Source: Planctomycetota bacterium
GTDB taxonomy: Bacteria; Planctomycetota; B15-G4
DNA length: 55,947 nucleotides
Direction: 5' to 3'
NCBI GenBank assembly: GCA_020638905.1
Contig: JACKHP010000027.1
Coordinates: forward strand, 1 to 55,947
Shown one piece after another: positions 14,990-23,934 of the stretch. The notes beneath the pieces were generated by a model that ran no database searches, was not told the DNA's origin, and was given only the letters and a program-made list of their open reading frames with translations. The translations under genes were made by a program, and so were the position numbers. Numbering within the stretch: the stretch's first letter is position 1; each line of letters opens with the position of its first letter.

Positions 14990-16789
14990 ATGTTCGAGAA
15001 CCTCGGGAACATCCTGCTGGCCGCGCTCGGCATCAGCTTCCTCATCTCCATGCACGAGCTGGGACACTTCCTGGCGGCGAGGCTGTTCGGCGTGCGGGTC
15101 GAGACCTTCTCGATCGGCTTCGGCCCGCGCGTCTACGGCTGGCGCAGCGGCGACACCGACTACCGCATCTCGGCCGTCCCGCTCGGCGGCTACGTGAAGA
15201 TGGCCGGCGAGTACGGCGACTACACCGACGACGAGACGTCGATCGCCCCCGACGACCTCATGGCCAAGCCGATCTGGCAGCGCTTCGTGATCTTCTCGGG
15301 CGGCGTGGTCATGAACTTCGCGCTGGCGTTCGTGATCTTCCCGATCGCGTTCGGCGCCGGCGTGCCGTTCGAGGCACCGGTCGTGGGCGGCGTGGCGGCG
15401 GGCGGCCCGGCGTGGAGCGCGGGCCTGCAGCCGGGCGACGAGATCGTGGCCGTGTCGGGACGCAAGACGTACGGCTTCTCGAACATCCTGAACGACGTCG
15501 CGCTGTGCGACCCGGACGACCTCGTGCTCACCATCCGACGCGACGGCGTCGAGTCGACGCGCCGCGTGGTGCCCGACAAGTCGACCGGACTCTACGACAT
15601 CGGCATCGAGCCGGGCTTCGATCTCCTGCCTCGCGGTCCTGCGGCCGAGGCCGGCCTGCAGGCCGGCGACCAGATCGTCTCGGCCAACGGCATCACGGTC
15701 GGACGACGCCACGAGGGCGTGCTCGTCACGCCGCACTGGGCCGTCCTGCGGGCCTCGGACGACGGACGGCCGCTCGACCTCGTCGTCTCGCGCGACGGCG
15801 CCACGCAGACGCTGCACGTCGTGCCCGAGGCGATCGCTCCGCCGGCCGAGGCGCGCCGCATCCTGGGGGCCACGCCGATCACGACCCGCGTGGCCAAGCT
15901 GCGCGGCGCGGCGGAGCGTGGTCCGCTGCACGTCGACGACCTGCTGCTCGAGGTGGCCGGCTCGCCGGTCGTCTCCTCCTCCGACGTCTACGCCGCGCTC
16001 TCCACCAAGGCCACGCTGGGACAGGCCGAGGTGCGCCTGCGCCGTGGCGACGACGAACGTACCGTGACGCTCGACGACGAGACGATCCGGGCTGTGCTCG
16101 CGGGTGACCTGGCCTTCGGCCCGTCGACGTCGACGCGCATCCGCGTGGTGCCCGACAGCGCGCTGGCGGAAGCCGGACTGCACGACGGCGACACGATCGT
16201 GGCCATCGACGGCGAGCCGCTGGCGACATATCAGGACCTGCAGAAGGCGGTCCAGCGCGACGAGAGCCGCGTCGACTACGACGTGCGCTACCGCCGCGGC
16301 GACGTCGAGAACGAGGTCTCGGTGCGGACGCGCGCCATGCCGGCCTACGACTACGGCATCGCGCTGCGTGCCAAGACCGTGGTCTACGATCTCTCGTTCG
16401 CCGGCTCGCTCGCCGCCGGCTGGGACGCCAGCCTCGACGCCCTGCGGGCCACGGCGCTCACGCTCACCAAGCTCTTCACCGGCGACGTGGGCGCCGACCA
16501 GCTCAGCGGCCCGATCCAGATCAGCAAGGTGACCTACACGCTCGCCAGTCGCGAGTTCTCGCGCCTGCTGTTCTTCCTGGCGCTGCTCTCGGTGAACCTG
16601 GGCGTGATCAACATCCTGCCGGTGCCCGTGCTCGACGGCGGCCAGATCCTGTTCCTGCTGCTCGAGAAGATCAAGGGCTCGCGCCTGTCCGAGCGTTTCA
16701 TGTCGAACGCGCAGCTCGTGGGACTCGTGTTCATCCTCGCGCTCATGGTCTACGTGACCTTCAACGACATCCGCAGGCTCTTCCCGTGA
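14990..16789 (+). CDS. rseP: RIP/site-2 metalloprotease RseP with expanded PDZ region
   Basis: 599 residues, against about 450 in E. coli. It cleaves membrane-embedded anti-sigma factors and signal-peptide remnants. The zinc motif HELGH is at residues 22-26 in the first membrane helix; VPLGGYVKM follows at 63-71; the second helix is near 103-122. Between the catalytic helices I count four PDZ-like units: about 125-195, 203-280, 295-360 and 380-448 (GGPAWSAGLQPGDEI, GPAAEAGLQAGDQI, LHVDDLLLEVAG, SALAEAGLHDGDTI). The C-terminal part has SGPIQISK (506-513) and NILPVPVLDGGQ (541-552) with the third zinc ligand. It is followed by an overlapping GTG start. Confidence 0.95.
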   Translation: MFENLGNILLAALGISFLISMHELGHFLAARLFGVRVETFSIGFGPRVYGWRSGDTDYRISAVPLGGYVKMAGEYGDYTDDETSIAPDDLMAKPIWQRFVIFSGGVVMNFALAFVIFPIAFGAGVPFEAPVVGGVAAGGPAWSAGLQPGDEIVAVSGRKTYGFSNILNDVALCDPDDLVLTIRRDGVESTRRVVPDKSTGLYDIGIEPGFDLLPRGPAAEAGLQAGDQIVSANGITVGRRHEGVLVTPHWAVLRASDDGRPLDLVVSRDGATQTLHVVPEAIAPPAEARRILGATPITTRVAKLRGAAERGPLHVDDLLLEVAGSPVVSSSDVYAALSTKATLGQAEVRLRRGDDERTVTLDDETIRAVLAGDLAFGPSTSTRIRVVPDSALAEAGLHDGDTIVAIDGEPLATYQDLQKAVQRDESRVDYDVRYRRGDVENEVSVRTRAMPAYDYGIALRAKTVVYDLSFAGSLAAGWDASLDALRATALTLTKLFTGDVGADQLSGPIQISKVTYTLASREFSRLLFFLALLSVNLGVINILPVPVLDGGQILFLLLEKIKGSRLSERFMSNAQLVGLVFILALMVYVTFNDIRRLFP

Positions 16790-17760
16790 GCGAGGGGCCG
16801 TCCCTCGGCACGCGCGCTCGCGCGCTGCTCGAGGTCCTGCGCGCTCCGCTGCTCCTGTCGCCCGTCGCGGACGTGAGCGCGGGCTTCGCGCTGGCCGTCG
16901 CCGCGGACGGCGTGCGCGAACAGCCCGCGGGCGACGGACTCGCGCTCCTGCTGCCGGCCTGCGCCGTCGGGGTGCTCCTGCTCGGCGCCGGCATGGCGCA
17001 GAACGCGCTCGCCGACGCCGAGGACGACCGCCTGCGCAAGCCGACGCGCCCCCTCCCGCGCGGCGACATCGGCCCCGTGGCCGTGGGCCTCACGTTCATC
17101 GCGCTGACCGGCGCGGCGCTCACCCTCGCCCGGCGCGAGTCGCACCTGCTTCCGGCCGCGCTCTCGATCGTGCTGCTCACCGTCGCCTACCACGCCATGC
17201 TGAAGCGTCGTCGCGTGCTGGGCTGCCTGACCCTCGGTGCGCTGCGGGCGCTCGACATGGGACTCGGCGTGCTCGCCGCCCAGGCCGCCGGGGACGCGCT
17301 GCTCCGGCCGATCCCGCAACCCGAGCTGCTCTGGACGGGTCTCGGCGAGGCCTCGGCGCCGCTGCTGGCCTGCGCCGCGTACGGACTCTACGTCTTCGGA
17401 GCGTCGCTGCACGCCTCCACCGACGACGAGCCCGACGCGCGTGCGCAGCCCGCGAGCCGCGCGGGGCTCGCGCTCTGCTCCGCCGTGCTGGCCGGCGGCG
17501 CCGCGGCCCTGGCCGTCCTGCCGCCGATGCCGTGGCTGCCGCGCCTCGGCGGAGCGGTGCTGCTGCTGCTCGCGCTCGCACGCCTGCTGCTCGCCATGCG
17601 CACCCGTCCCGCGCCGGCGGTGACCGGCGCCGCGCTCTCGAACGTGTCGCTCACCGGGGCCGCCCTGTGCTTCGCGTCGGCGCGCTTCGACCTGGCGGCG
17701 CTGGCGCTGCTGTGCTTCCTCGGCGGACGAGCACTCCTGCGCGCCTTCCCCCCGAGCTGA
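16786..17760 (+). CDS. UbiA-superfamily prenyltransferase
   Basis: 324 residues, eight or nine hydrophobic helices. The first allylic-diphosphate motif is N-A-L-A-D-A-E-D-D followed by RKPTRPLPRG, and YHAMLKR follows the next helix, as in UbiA enzymes that attach prenyl chains to small acceptors. The second Asp motif is less clear (TDDEPD near residue 210). GTG start overlaps the rseP stop (GTGA). It is closer in overall pattern to EboC-type family members than to menaquinone MenA, but the acceptor cannot be told from sequence. Confidence 0.85.
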   Translation: MSEGPSLGTRARALLEVLRAPLLLSPVADVSAGFALAVAADGVREQPAGDGLALLLPACAVGVLLLGAGMAQNALADAEDDRLRKPTRPLPRGDIGPVAVGLTFIALTGAALTLARRESHLLPAALSIVLLTVAYHAMLKRRRVLGCLTLGALRALDMGLGVLAAQAAGDALLRPIPQPELLWTGLGEASAPLLACAAYGLYVFGASLHASTDDEPDARAQPASRAGLALCSAVLAGGAAALAVLPPMPWLPRLGGAVLLLLALARLLLAMRTRPAPAVTGAALSNVSLTGAALCFASARFDLAALALLCFLGGRALLRAFPPS

Positions 17761-17767
17761 GGTCGCT

Positions 17768-17790
17768 GCGGACGGTCCGCCGTCGTCCGC
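17768..17790. terminator. Possible weak hairpin between convergent genes
   Basis: GCGGAC and GTCCGC pair across an 11-base loop in the 41-base gap between the UbiA-family and cca stops. There is no U-tract; support is weak. Confidence 0.25.
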
Positions 17791-17801
17791 TCCCCTGTCT
17801 C

Positions 17802-19127
17802 TCAGGCCTCGGCGCGCAGCCAGGCCAGCGCCGCCTCGCGGTCGTTCAGCTCGCCGGCGAGCTGGAGATCGTGCGCGGCGCGCACGAGTTCGCCCACGCG
17901 CGGGCCGGGCGCCACGCCGGCCGCGAGCACGTCGGCTCCCGTCACGAACGGCGCCGGCAGCAGCGCCTCCCGGCCCAACGACTGCACGAGCGCGACCACG
18001 GCCGGACGCAGGCGCGGCGGACGCAGCGCGGCGCGCGCCAGGGCGTCCTCCCACAGCGCGAGCTCGTGGTACGCGGGGGACGCGGCCACGCGTCGCAGCG
18101 TCGCCCGTCCGGCCTCGGCCAGCTGCGCGAGCTGCCCACGCGCGGCGGCCAGGTCGAGCGCGCGCCTCGCCACGGCGCTCGAGCAGCGCAGTCGCGCGCA
18201 GACGGTCTCGACCGGCGCACCCGCCGGCTCGACCGCGCACTCGCACAACGTCACCGCCAGCGCCAGGGGGAACGTCGCGCCCGCAGGACGCGCGAGCGTC
18301 GCCGCACCGTCGTCGTCGGATGACGTCTCGTCGACGTCCGCCTCGCCTCCGTCGCCGCCGCCGCCGAGCGCCTCGAGCACGGCCAGCGCGTGCGCCCAGC
18401 GTCGGCGCGCCGCCTCCTCGCCGGCGTGCGCGGCCGCGGCGCAGGACGCCACCTCGGGCAACACCTCCGGCAGCAGGGAGACCTCGTCCAGGAGCTCGAG
18501 CGCGCGCGCGCGCTCGTCGCACACGAGCATGCGCTCGAGTTCGCCGCGCACGCGCTCGCCCGAGATGCGGCGCAGCATCGCGGCGTGCTCGCGCATGGCG
18601 CTCGCGGTGGACGCCTCGAGCTCGAAGCCGAGCACTGCGGCGAAGCGCACGCCGCGCAGCAGCCGCAGGCCGTCCTCGCGGAAGCGCAGGCCGGGATCGC
18701 CGATGGCGCGCACGCGACGTGCGCGCAAATCGTCGAGCCCGCCCACGAGGTCGATCACCTCACCGCCCTCGGGCTCCTCCATCAGCCCGTTGATCGTGAA
18801 GTCGCGGCGCAGCACGTCCTGCTCGAGCGTGGCGCGCTCGACCTGCGCCGGATGTCGTCCGTCGCCGAGCCCCACGTCGCGTCGGAACGTGGCCACGTCG
18901 ACGGTGCCGTCGTCGGTCACGACCTTGACCACGCCGAACGCCTCGCCCACCGGCACCGAGCGCGGGAAGAGCGCCATGACCTCCTGCGGCGTGGCGTCGG
19001 TGGCCACGTCGACGTCGGCCGCCGCGCGCCCCAGCAGGCGATCGCGCACCGCGCCTCCCGCGAACACCGCGCGGTGGCCGGCCCGCGCGAGCCGGGCGGC
19101 GATCAGGGTTGCTTGCTTGCGCGACAT
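17802..19127 (-). CDS. cca: CCA tRNA nucleotidyltransferase
   Basis: 441 residues. The class II nucleotidyltransferase head carries VFAGGAVRDRLLGR and the catalytic DVDVATDA, then TVDVATFRRDVG, LRRDFTINGLM and a DLRARRVRAIGDPGLRFREDGLRLLRGVRFA neck. The body (200-441) is longer and less conserved. This arrangement is that of CCA-adding enzymes rather than of PcnB, which appears separately at 27422, so this one most likely completes or repairs tRNA 3' ends. Start at 19127 (ATG, MSRKQATLI); it diverges from the gene at 19188. Confidence 0.85.
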   Translation of the reverse strand: MSRKQATLIAARLARAGHRAVFAGGAVRDRLLGRAAADVDVATDATPQEVMALFPRSVPVGEAFGVVKVVTDDGTVDVATFRRDVGLGDGRHPAQVERATLEQDVLRRDFTINGLMEEPEGGEVIDLVGGLDDLRARRVRAIGDPGLRFREDGLRLLRGVRFAAVLGFELEASTASAMREHAAMLRRISGERVRGELERMLVCDERARALELLDEVSLLPEVLPEVASCAAAAHAGEEAARRRWAHALAVLEALGGGGDGGEADVDETSSDDDGAATLARPAGATFPLALAVTLCECAVEPAGAPVETVCARLRCSSAVARRALDLAAARGQLAQLAEAGRATLRRVAASPAYHELALWEDALARAALRPPRLRPAVVALVQSLGREALLPAPFVTGADVLAAGVAPGPRVGELVRAAHDLQLAGELNDREAALAWLRAEA

Positions 19128-19187
19128 GCCGCCGTTCCCGATACCATCGCGAGATCGATCCGAAGGATCATCCCGGGGAGAGTTCCC

Positions 19188-19721
19188 ATGCCTCGAGCAT
19201 CCGGCCTCGTCGTTCTCGCGGTGCTCCTGCTCGCCATCGTGGCCTTCCGCACGTCCAGCTCGCAACGGGCCGATCGGATGCTCGTGAACGAGGACCGGGC
19301 GCGACACGTCGTGGCGGCGCTGCACCGCGCCGCGCGCGCCGAGCTCGACGCCGGTCGCACGCAGCCCGCGCTGGCAGCGCTGCTCCCCGCGGCCCCCGGA
19401 CTGCAACCGCTGCCCGACCGCGGCGACGGGCGCAGCGAGTACGCCCGCGACGACGTGTACGTGTACGGCTTCGCGCGGGTGCCCGTGAAACGTGACGACG
19501 GCAGCGAGGCCCCCGGCTACGTGCTGCGAGCGTGGCCCCTGCGCTTCGGTCGCACCGGCGACACCGAGTGGCACCTCGACCAGGACGGCGTCCTGTGGGA
19601 GGGCCAGAACGAGCTCGGACGCAGCGGCTTCGAGCGCGCCTTCCCGCCACCCTTCCCCGAGCCCGAGCTGGCCGAGGAGAGCGCCCTCTGGTGGCGCCGC
19701 CGCCTGCCCGACGAAGACTGA
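19188..19721 (+). CDS. Membrane-anchored pseudopilin/DUF2950-like protein
   Basis: 177 residues, with GGGGAG upstream of the ATG. A single N-terminal hydrophobic helix (residues 5-20) leads into a helix and then a beta-rich domain containing DVYVYGFARVPV, GYVLRAWPLRFGRTGDTEW and LDQDGVLWEG. The last part resembles the C-terminal segment of DUF2950/pseudopilin-type periplasmic proteins, where a YxLxAWPxxYGxTG pattern and a final x-DG-x-WxxxLG occur. No prepilin peptidase site is evident. Monocistronic; function unknown. Confidence 0.75.
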   Translation: MPRASGLVVLAVLLLAIVAFRTSSSQRADRMLVNEDRARHVVAALHRAARAELDAGRTQPALAALLPAAPGLQPLPDRGDGRSEYARDDVYVYGFARVPVKRDDGSEAPGYVLRAWPLRFGRTGDTEWHLDQDGVLWEGQNELGRSGFERAFPPPFPEPELAEESALWWRRRLPDED

Positions 19722-19740
19722 CCGAGGGGCGGGCCGCCGC

Positions 19741-21432
19741 TCAGAGGTGGTTCCAGAAGAGCAGCCGCGCGCGGTCGCGCAGCGCCTCGTCGTCGAGCTG
19801 CAGCGCCACGCCGCGGAGGGTCTCGACGCGGTCGCCGCCACGCACGCGCACGAGAGCGTCGAGCGCGCGTTCGCGCACGGTGCGGTCGCGCTCCGTGTCG
19901 GTCGCGATCGAGGCCAGCACGGGCAGCGCGATCGGATCGCGCACGTCGTCGGACACCAGGACGTACAACGCCGCACCGCGGTCGTCGCCAACAAGGTCGG
20001 CCATGCGCTCGAGAGCCGGCCGTCCCAGCAGCGCCAGCAGCGGGACGGCCGACAGCGCCGACGGGTCCTCGCGCCGCACGCGCTCGTCGAGCAGGTCGAG
20101 CGCGGCCGTCGGATCGAGCTTCGTGAGCACCTGCAGCAGGGCATGCTGCTCGACCTCCCCGAGACCGGGCTCGTCGGTCAGGCGCCGATGCACCACCTCT
20201 CCCAGTCCGTCGAGCGGTACGTCCTTGACGCGCAGCACGCGGTCGATCGTACGCGCGAGATAGACGCCCACTCCGTCGGAGAGCTCGAGCCGGCAACGCT
20301 CGACGGCCCACGGATGGCCTTCGGACAGGAGCACGCCTATGGCCTCGGACTGCGCCCCGCGCGTGGGGTCGCCCGCGATCTCCTCGATCAGGTTGCTGGC
20401 GTGCAGCGCCTCGTCGTGGCCCGTGCGGATGGCCCGGTCGAGGATGCCCAGCAACGCCGCGACCTCCTGGTAGCTGCCGTGTCGCGCGAGCTCGTCCCAC
20501 GAGTCGACACCGGCCACGGTGCCGGCCAGTTGCGCCATGCGCAGGCCGTTCAGACGCACGATCAGGTCGCGATCGGCGATCATCTCGGAGCAACGCTGGA
20601 TCGCGTCGGGATCGCCGTGGGCCAGCAGCGACGACGTGGCCGTGAGCGAGGCCTCGTAGCCGGCCTGCTCGACGATGCGCCGCAGCACCTCGTAGCCCTC
20701 GGGCGGGATCTCGGTCTCGCCCAGCACCGTGATGTACACGAGGTCGGGGTCGGCGGCCGACTCGGACAGGTCCTGGATGACGTACGAGAGCGCTTCGGTG
20801 TCGCCGGCGCGCGCGCGGTGGCCCAAGCCGGAGCGAGCGTAGGCGCGCACGTCGAGGTCGTCGTCCTTGCGCCGGTCGAGCAGCGCGCCCAGGGCGCCGG
20901 GGCTGTCGATGCCCGTGAGCGCGCGCAGGGCGGCCTTCGTGACCAGATCGCTGTCGGAGTACGCCAGCCGCGTGAGCGTCTCGACCACCTGCGGGTCGTG
21001 GCCGTCCTCCTGTCCGAGCACGGCCACGAGCTTCGAGGTCTGGATGGGATCGGTCGAGCCGAGCGCCTGGATGCGCGCCACGACCTCGTGGGCCAACTGG
21101 CCGCGGTGGGTCAGCAGCGCCTCGCGCGTCTCGACCAGCGATTCGTGCCCACCCCACGAGAGGCGGTCGAGCCAGCGCTGGACCTCGTCGTCTCCGCGCT
21201 GCAGCGCCCACTCCGGCGGCTCCTCGAGCTCGGGCGCCGGGAGGCCCAGCAGGGCCGCCGCCACCTCCTGGCCCACCGCCGCCGAGCCCGGCAGCAGGTA
21301 GGGGACGTCTCCGCCCCGATCCCCGCGCTTCGGGAGCAGGATCACGAGTCCGAGCAGGACCAGGATGACGACGGCCGGCAGGACGGTACGCATGAGGCGG
21401 GCGATCGGGGAAGGGACGGGACTCGCCCCCAT
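19741..21432 (-). CDS. Membrane-anchored HEAT-repeat protein
   Basis: About 563 residues from the ATG at 21432 (an in-frame ATG at 21459 is also possible). One N-terminal transmembrane helix (TVLPAVVILVLLGLVILLP), then a linker and HEAT-type repeats to the end (TKAALRALTGIDSPGALGAL, VRAYARSGLGHRARAGD, and so on). With the type-II-like anchor the solenoid would face the periplasm. No catalytic motif. It is the second HEAT protein of the window, not obviously a paralogue of the one at 5214. Confidence 0.85.
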   Translation of the reverse strand: MGASPVPSPIARLMRTVLPAVVILVLLGLVILLPKRGDRGGDVPYLLPGSAAVGQEVAAALLGLPAPELEEPPEWALQRGDDEVQRWLDRLSWGGHESLVETREALLTHRGQLAHEVVARIQALGSTDPIQTSKLVAVLGQEDGHDPQVVETLTRLAYSDSDLVTKAALRALTGIDSPGALGALLDRRKDDDLDVRAYARSGLGHRARAGDTEALSYVIQDLSESAADPDLVYITVLGETEIPPEGYEVLRRIVEQAGYEASLTATSSLLAHGDPDAIQRCSEMIADRDLIVRLNGLRMAQLAGTVAGVDSWDELARHGSYQEVAALLGILDRAIRTGHDEALHASNLIEEIAGDPTRGAQSEAIGVLLSEGHPWAVERCRLELSDGVGVYLARTIDRVLRVKDVPLDGLGEVVHRRLTDEPGLGEVEQHALLQVLTKLDPTAALDLLDERVRREDPSALSAVPLLALLGRPALERMADLVGDDRGAALYVLVSDDVRDPIALPVLASIATDTERDRTVRERALDALVRVRGGDRVETLRGVALQLDDEALRDRARLLFWNHL

Positions 21433-21545
21433 GGTAGGCACCGGGGGGCGTCCGGACACGCGGGCTTCGGGCCGTCGGACCGCGGCGCGGCGACGAGCGC
21501 CGTCCGACGCACGTTGCCACCCGAAACTTCCGGGATATCGCCACT

Positions 21546-21574
21546 TTGACAGGCCAGCCGGGCATTGCTACGGT
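21546..21574 (+). promoter_or_regulatory. Sigma70 promoter TTGACA-N17-TACGGT
   Basis: A perfect -35 (TTGACA, 21546-21551), a 17-base spacer and an extended -10 (TG-C-TACGGT, TACGGT at 21569-21574). Transcription would begin near 21581, about 20 bases before the lipoprotein ATG. This is the best-matched promoter in the window. Confidence 0.65.
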
Positions 21575-21601
21575 TGCCGCCCCATCCCCGGAATCCCCGA
21601 G

Positions 21602-21832
21602 ATGACTGCCAAGACCCTCCGCTCCTCGCTCGTGCTCGCGCTGGGCATGGTCCTCCTCGGCGGCTGCGTGACGCCGTTCTCCGACCACGCTGCCGACGTG
21701 CGGAACGCCTGGGCGAAGCGCGCCAACGAGGCGCATCGCCGCTGGGATCGCTACGTCTACGACCTCGACTGGGACGATCCCACCATCGATTGGGTCGACG
21801 AGAGCTACGCCACCGGGCCGATGCACCGCTGA
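21602..21832 (+). CDS. Small lipoprotein, 76 aa
   Basis: MTAKTLRSSLVLALGMVLLG is followed by GC, giving an LLGGC lipobox with Cys at residue 22. The mature part is about 55 residues, acidic and tryptophan-rich (RRWDRYVYDLDWDDPTIDWV), with no known domain. Driven by the TTGACA promoter just upstream and followed after 32 bases by a second lipoprotein gene. Function unknown; probably anchored in the inner or outer membrane. Confidence 0.8.
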   Translation: MTAKTLRSSLVLALGMVLLGGCVTPFSDHAADVRNAWAKRANEAHRRWDRYVYDLDWDDPTIDWVDESYATGPMHR

Positions 21833-21864
21833 GCGCCCCCGCTCGCGTCCGCGTCGACTCCGTC

Positions 21865-22998
21865 GTGCCGCGCCTCCGCGCCGTCCTGACCGGCCTCGCC
21901 GGTCTCGTGTTGCTGTGTGGTCTGTGCGCGGGCTGCGGCACGGCCACGCGCGCGCGGCTCAGCATGCTCGACTTCCAGGACGCCCGCCCCACGGCCGAGG
22001 CCTGGGCGCGCTTCCGGGGTCGCGAGCCCACGCTGAACGCCTTCTGGATCAAGTCGGCCCTGGCCGATCCCGAGCGCGGTGAGTTCGCCGTCACCCCCGA
22101 GCAGAGCCTCGCGCTGCTCGAGCAGGCACGCACGTTCATCCCCGACGACGTCGACGTGCTGCTCGTGATGCTCTCGCACCTGCTCGCCAACCCCGAGCTG
22201 CGCGACCTCGACCAGGCGGTCGACGTGGCGCGCTCCGAGCTCGACCACGGCGTCGACGTCACGCGTCGCGACCTGCTCTGCCGCGTGCTGGCCACCGCGT
22301 ACATCGAGCTGGGCCGCCTCGACGAGGCGCGCGACGCGATCCTGCGCGCGGGCGGGTTGCTCACCGCCGATCCCTCGGCCATCTCGAACCTGTGGGCGCT
22401 GCACGCCCGCGAATCGATGCGCCTCGGCCGGGTCGACGAGTCCGACGCGAGCTTCGACCTGAGCCTCGCGCGCGGGCCGGGCGGACTCTGGGCGCTCTAC
22501 GGCAACGACCTCGCGCCCGATCCGCGGCAGCCGACACCGCCGCCCGAGCGGGCGGCCACACGCCAGGTCGTGACGCGCGCCGTCGCGCGTCACCCGCGGC
22601 ACGTCGACCTGGCCTTCGTCGCGGCGCTCGACACGATCCACCAGGGCGACTTCGCGGGGGGCGAACAGCAGCTCCTCGAGCTGCCCGAGCCCGTGCCCGA
22701 ACGTCTCTTGGGACGCCTCGCCGGCGTCCGCGCCGAAGTGGTCATCGCCCAGGGACGGCTGGGCGAGGGCGTCGAGCTGCTGCTCGGCTACCTCGACGAG
22801 CATCCGGTCGACCTCGACGTGCTGCAGGAACTGTCGGCCATCCACCAGATGCACGACGTGCCCGACGCAGAGACCGTGAAGGACCGCCTGTGGGCGGCAT
22901 ACATCCACGCCGACCGCAACACGCAGCTCGTGCTGCAACGCATGGCGTCGGCCATGAACGGCGCCGAGGCGCCGTCCGACGACACGCCGACGCCGTAG
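21865..22998 (+). CDS. TPR-repeat lipoprotein
   Basis: 377 residues from a GTG at 21865. The N-terminus MPRLRAVLTGLAGLVLLCGL leads to a CAGC lipobox. The rest is helical repeats of TPR type (AATAYIELGRLDEARDAIL-like units at about 135-165, and RLGEGVELLLGYLDEHPVDLDVL). It is the second gene of a two-lipoprotein unit. The TPR solenoid suggests protein-protein contact at the membrane surface. Confidence 0.8.
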   Translation: MPRLRAVLTGLAGLVLLCGLCAGCGTATRARLSMLDFQDARPTAEAWARFRGREPTLNAFWIKSALADPERGEFAVTPEQSLALLEQARTFIPDDVDVLLVMLSHLLANPELRDLDQAVDVARSELDHGVDVTRRDLLCRVLATAYIELGRLDEARDAILRAGGLLTADPSAISNLWALHARESMRLGRVDESDASFDLSLARGPGGLWALYGNDLAPDPRQPTPPPERAATRQVVTRAVARHPRHVDLAFVAALDTIHQGDFAGGEQQLLELPEPVPERLLGRLAGVRAEVVIAQGRLGEGVELLLGYLDEHPVDLDVLQELSAIHQMHDVPDAETVKDRLWAAYIHADRNTQLVLQRMASAMNGAEAPSDDTPTP

Positions 22999-23025
22999 GC
23001 GGCACCGCGCCCGACGCGCGGCGGG

Positions 23026-23934
23026 TCAGAGGCCGAGGCCTGCCTCGACCGCGGGCAGCAGGTGCTCGACGTCGGCGTCCACCGGCACGTCGACCCAGCG
23101 TATCTCGGGGAAGCTGGCCAGGAAGATGCGCTGCTTGCGCGCGAGCTGGACGGTGCGCAGCGTGACGCGCTCGACCAGCGCGCGCCTCTCGAGTCGTCCG
23201 GCGAGGTGCTCGAGCGCCTCGAGGTAACCGATCGAGCGCCCCGGTTCGGGCGCGAACGGCGCGCGCGCGGCGAGCGCCGCGACCTCCTCGAGCAGCCCCT
23301 CGTCGAGCATGCGTTCGACGCGCGCGGCGATGCGCCCCGCGTGCCTGCGCGCGTCGTGCCGCAGCGCGACCACGAGGAAGCCGGCGTCGATCGGACGCTC
23401 GGTCTCGTCGCGCTGCCAGCGCGAGAGCGGACGTCCCGTGAGCCGGTGCACCTCGACCCCGCGCACGAGGCGCTTCCGGTCGCCCGGCAGCAGGCGCGCC
23501 TCGAGCTCGGGATCGGCCGCACGCAGCTCGGCACGCAGGCCGGCCTCGCCCTGCGCCTCCCACAGCGCGTCGAGCTCGGCGCGCAGCGCCGGGTCGGCCG
23601 GCGGACCTGGGAACAGTCCGCGCAACAGCAGCCGGAGGTAGAGCGGCGTCCCGCCGGCGAACAGCACCGGACCGCTCTCGCGCGCCACCGCGTCGCGCGC
23701 GGCCTCGATCCAGCGCCCGGCGGAGAACGGCTCGTCGTGTCCCACGAGGTCGAGCAGGCCGAAACCTGTCTCGGCGCGCAACGCGGCCGAGGGCTTGGCG
23801 GTGCCCACGTCCATGCCGCGATAGACCTTCATCGAGTCCATCGAGAGCGGGCGCAGGCCGTGCCTGCGGAAGAGCGCGGCGGCGACCTGCTTCTTGCCGC
23901 TGGCCGTGCCCCCCACGAGCACCCGGTGGATCAC
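23026..23934 (-). CDS. miaA: tRNA dimethylallyltransferase with altered P-loop
   Basis: 302 residues; transfers dimethylallyl to A37 of tRNAs reading UNN codons, so it uses product of the dxr pathway. DSMKVYRGMDVGTAKPS and the FAGGTPLYLRLLLRGL, RKRLVRGVEVHRLTGRP and RSIGYLEAL regions are clear. The P-loop reads GGTASGKKQ instead of GPTASGKT(S), so the Mg-binding Thr/Ser is replaced by Lys. The GTG start overlaps the stop of the M16 gene (GTGA); it is the last gene of the ymfF-ymfH-miaA unit. Confidence 0.92.
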   Translation of the reverse strand: MIHRVLVGGTASGKKQVAAALFRRHGLRPLSMDSMKVYRGMDVGTAKPSAALRAETGFGLLDLVGHDEPFSAGRWIEAARDAVARESGPVLFAGGTPLYLRLLLRGLFPGPPADPALRAELDALWEAQGEAGLRAELRAADPELEARLLPGDRKRLVRGVEVHRLTGRPLSRWQRDETERPIDAGFLVVALRHDARRHAGRIAARVERMLDEGLLEEVAALAARAPFAPEPGRSIGYLEALEHLAGRLERRALVERVTLRTVQLARKQRIFLASFPEIRWVDVPVDADVEHLLPAVEAGLGL

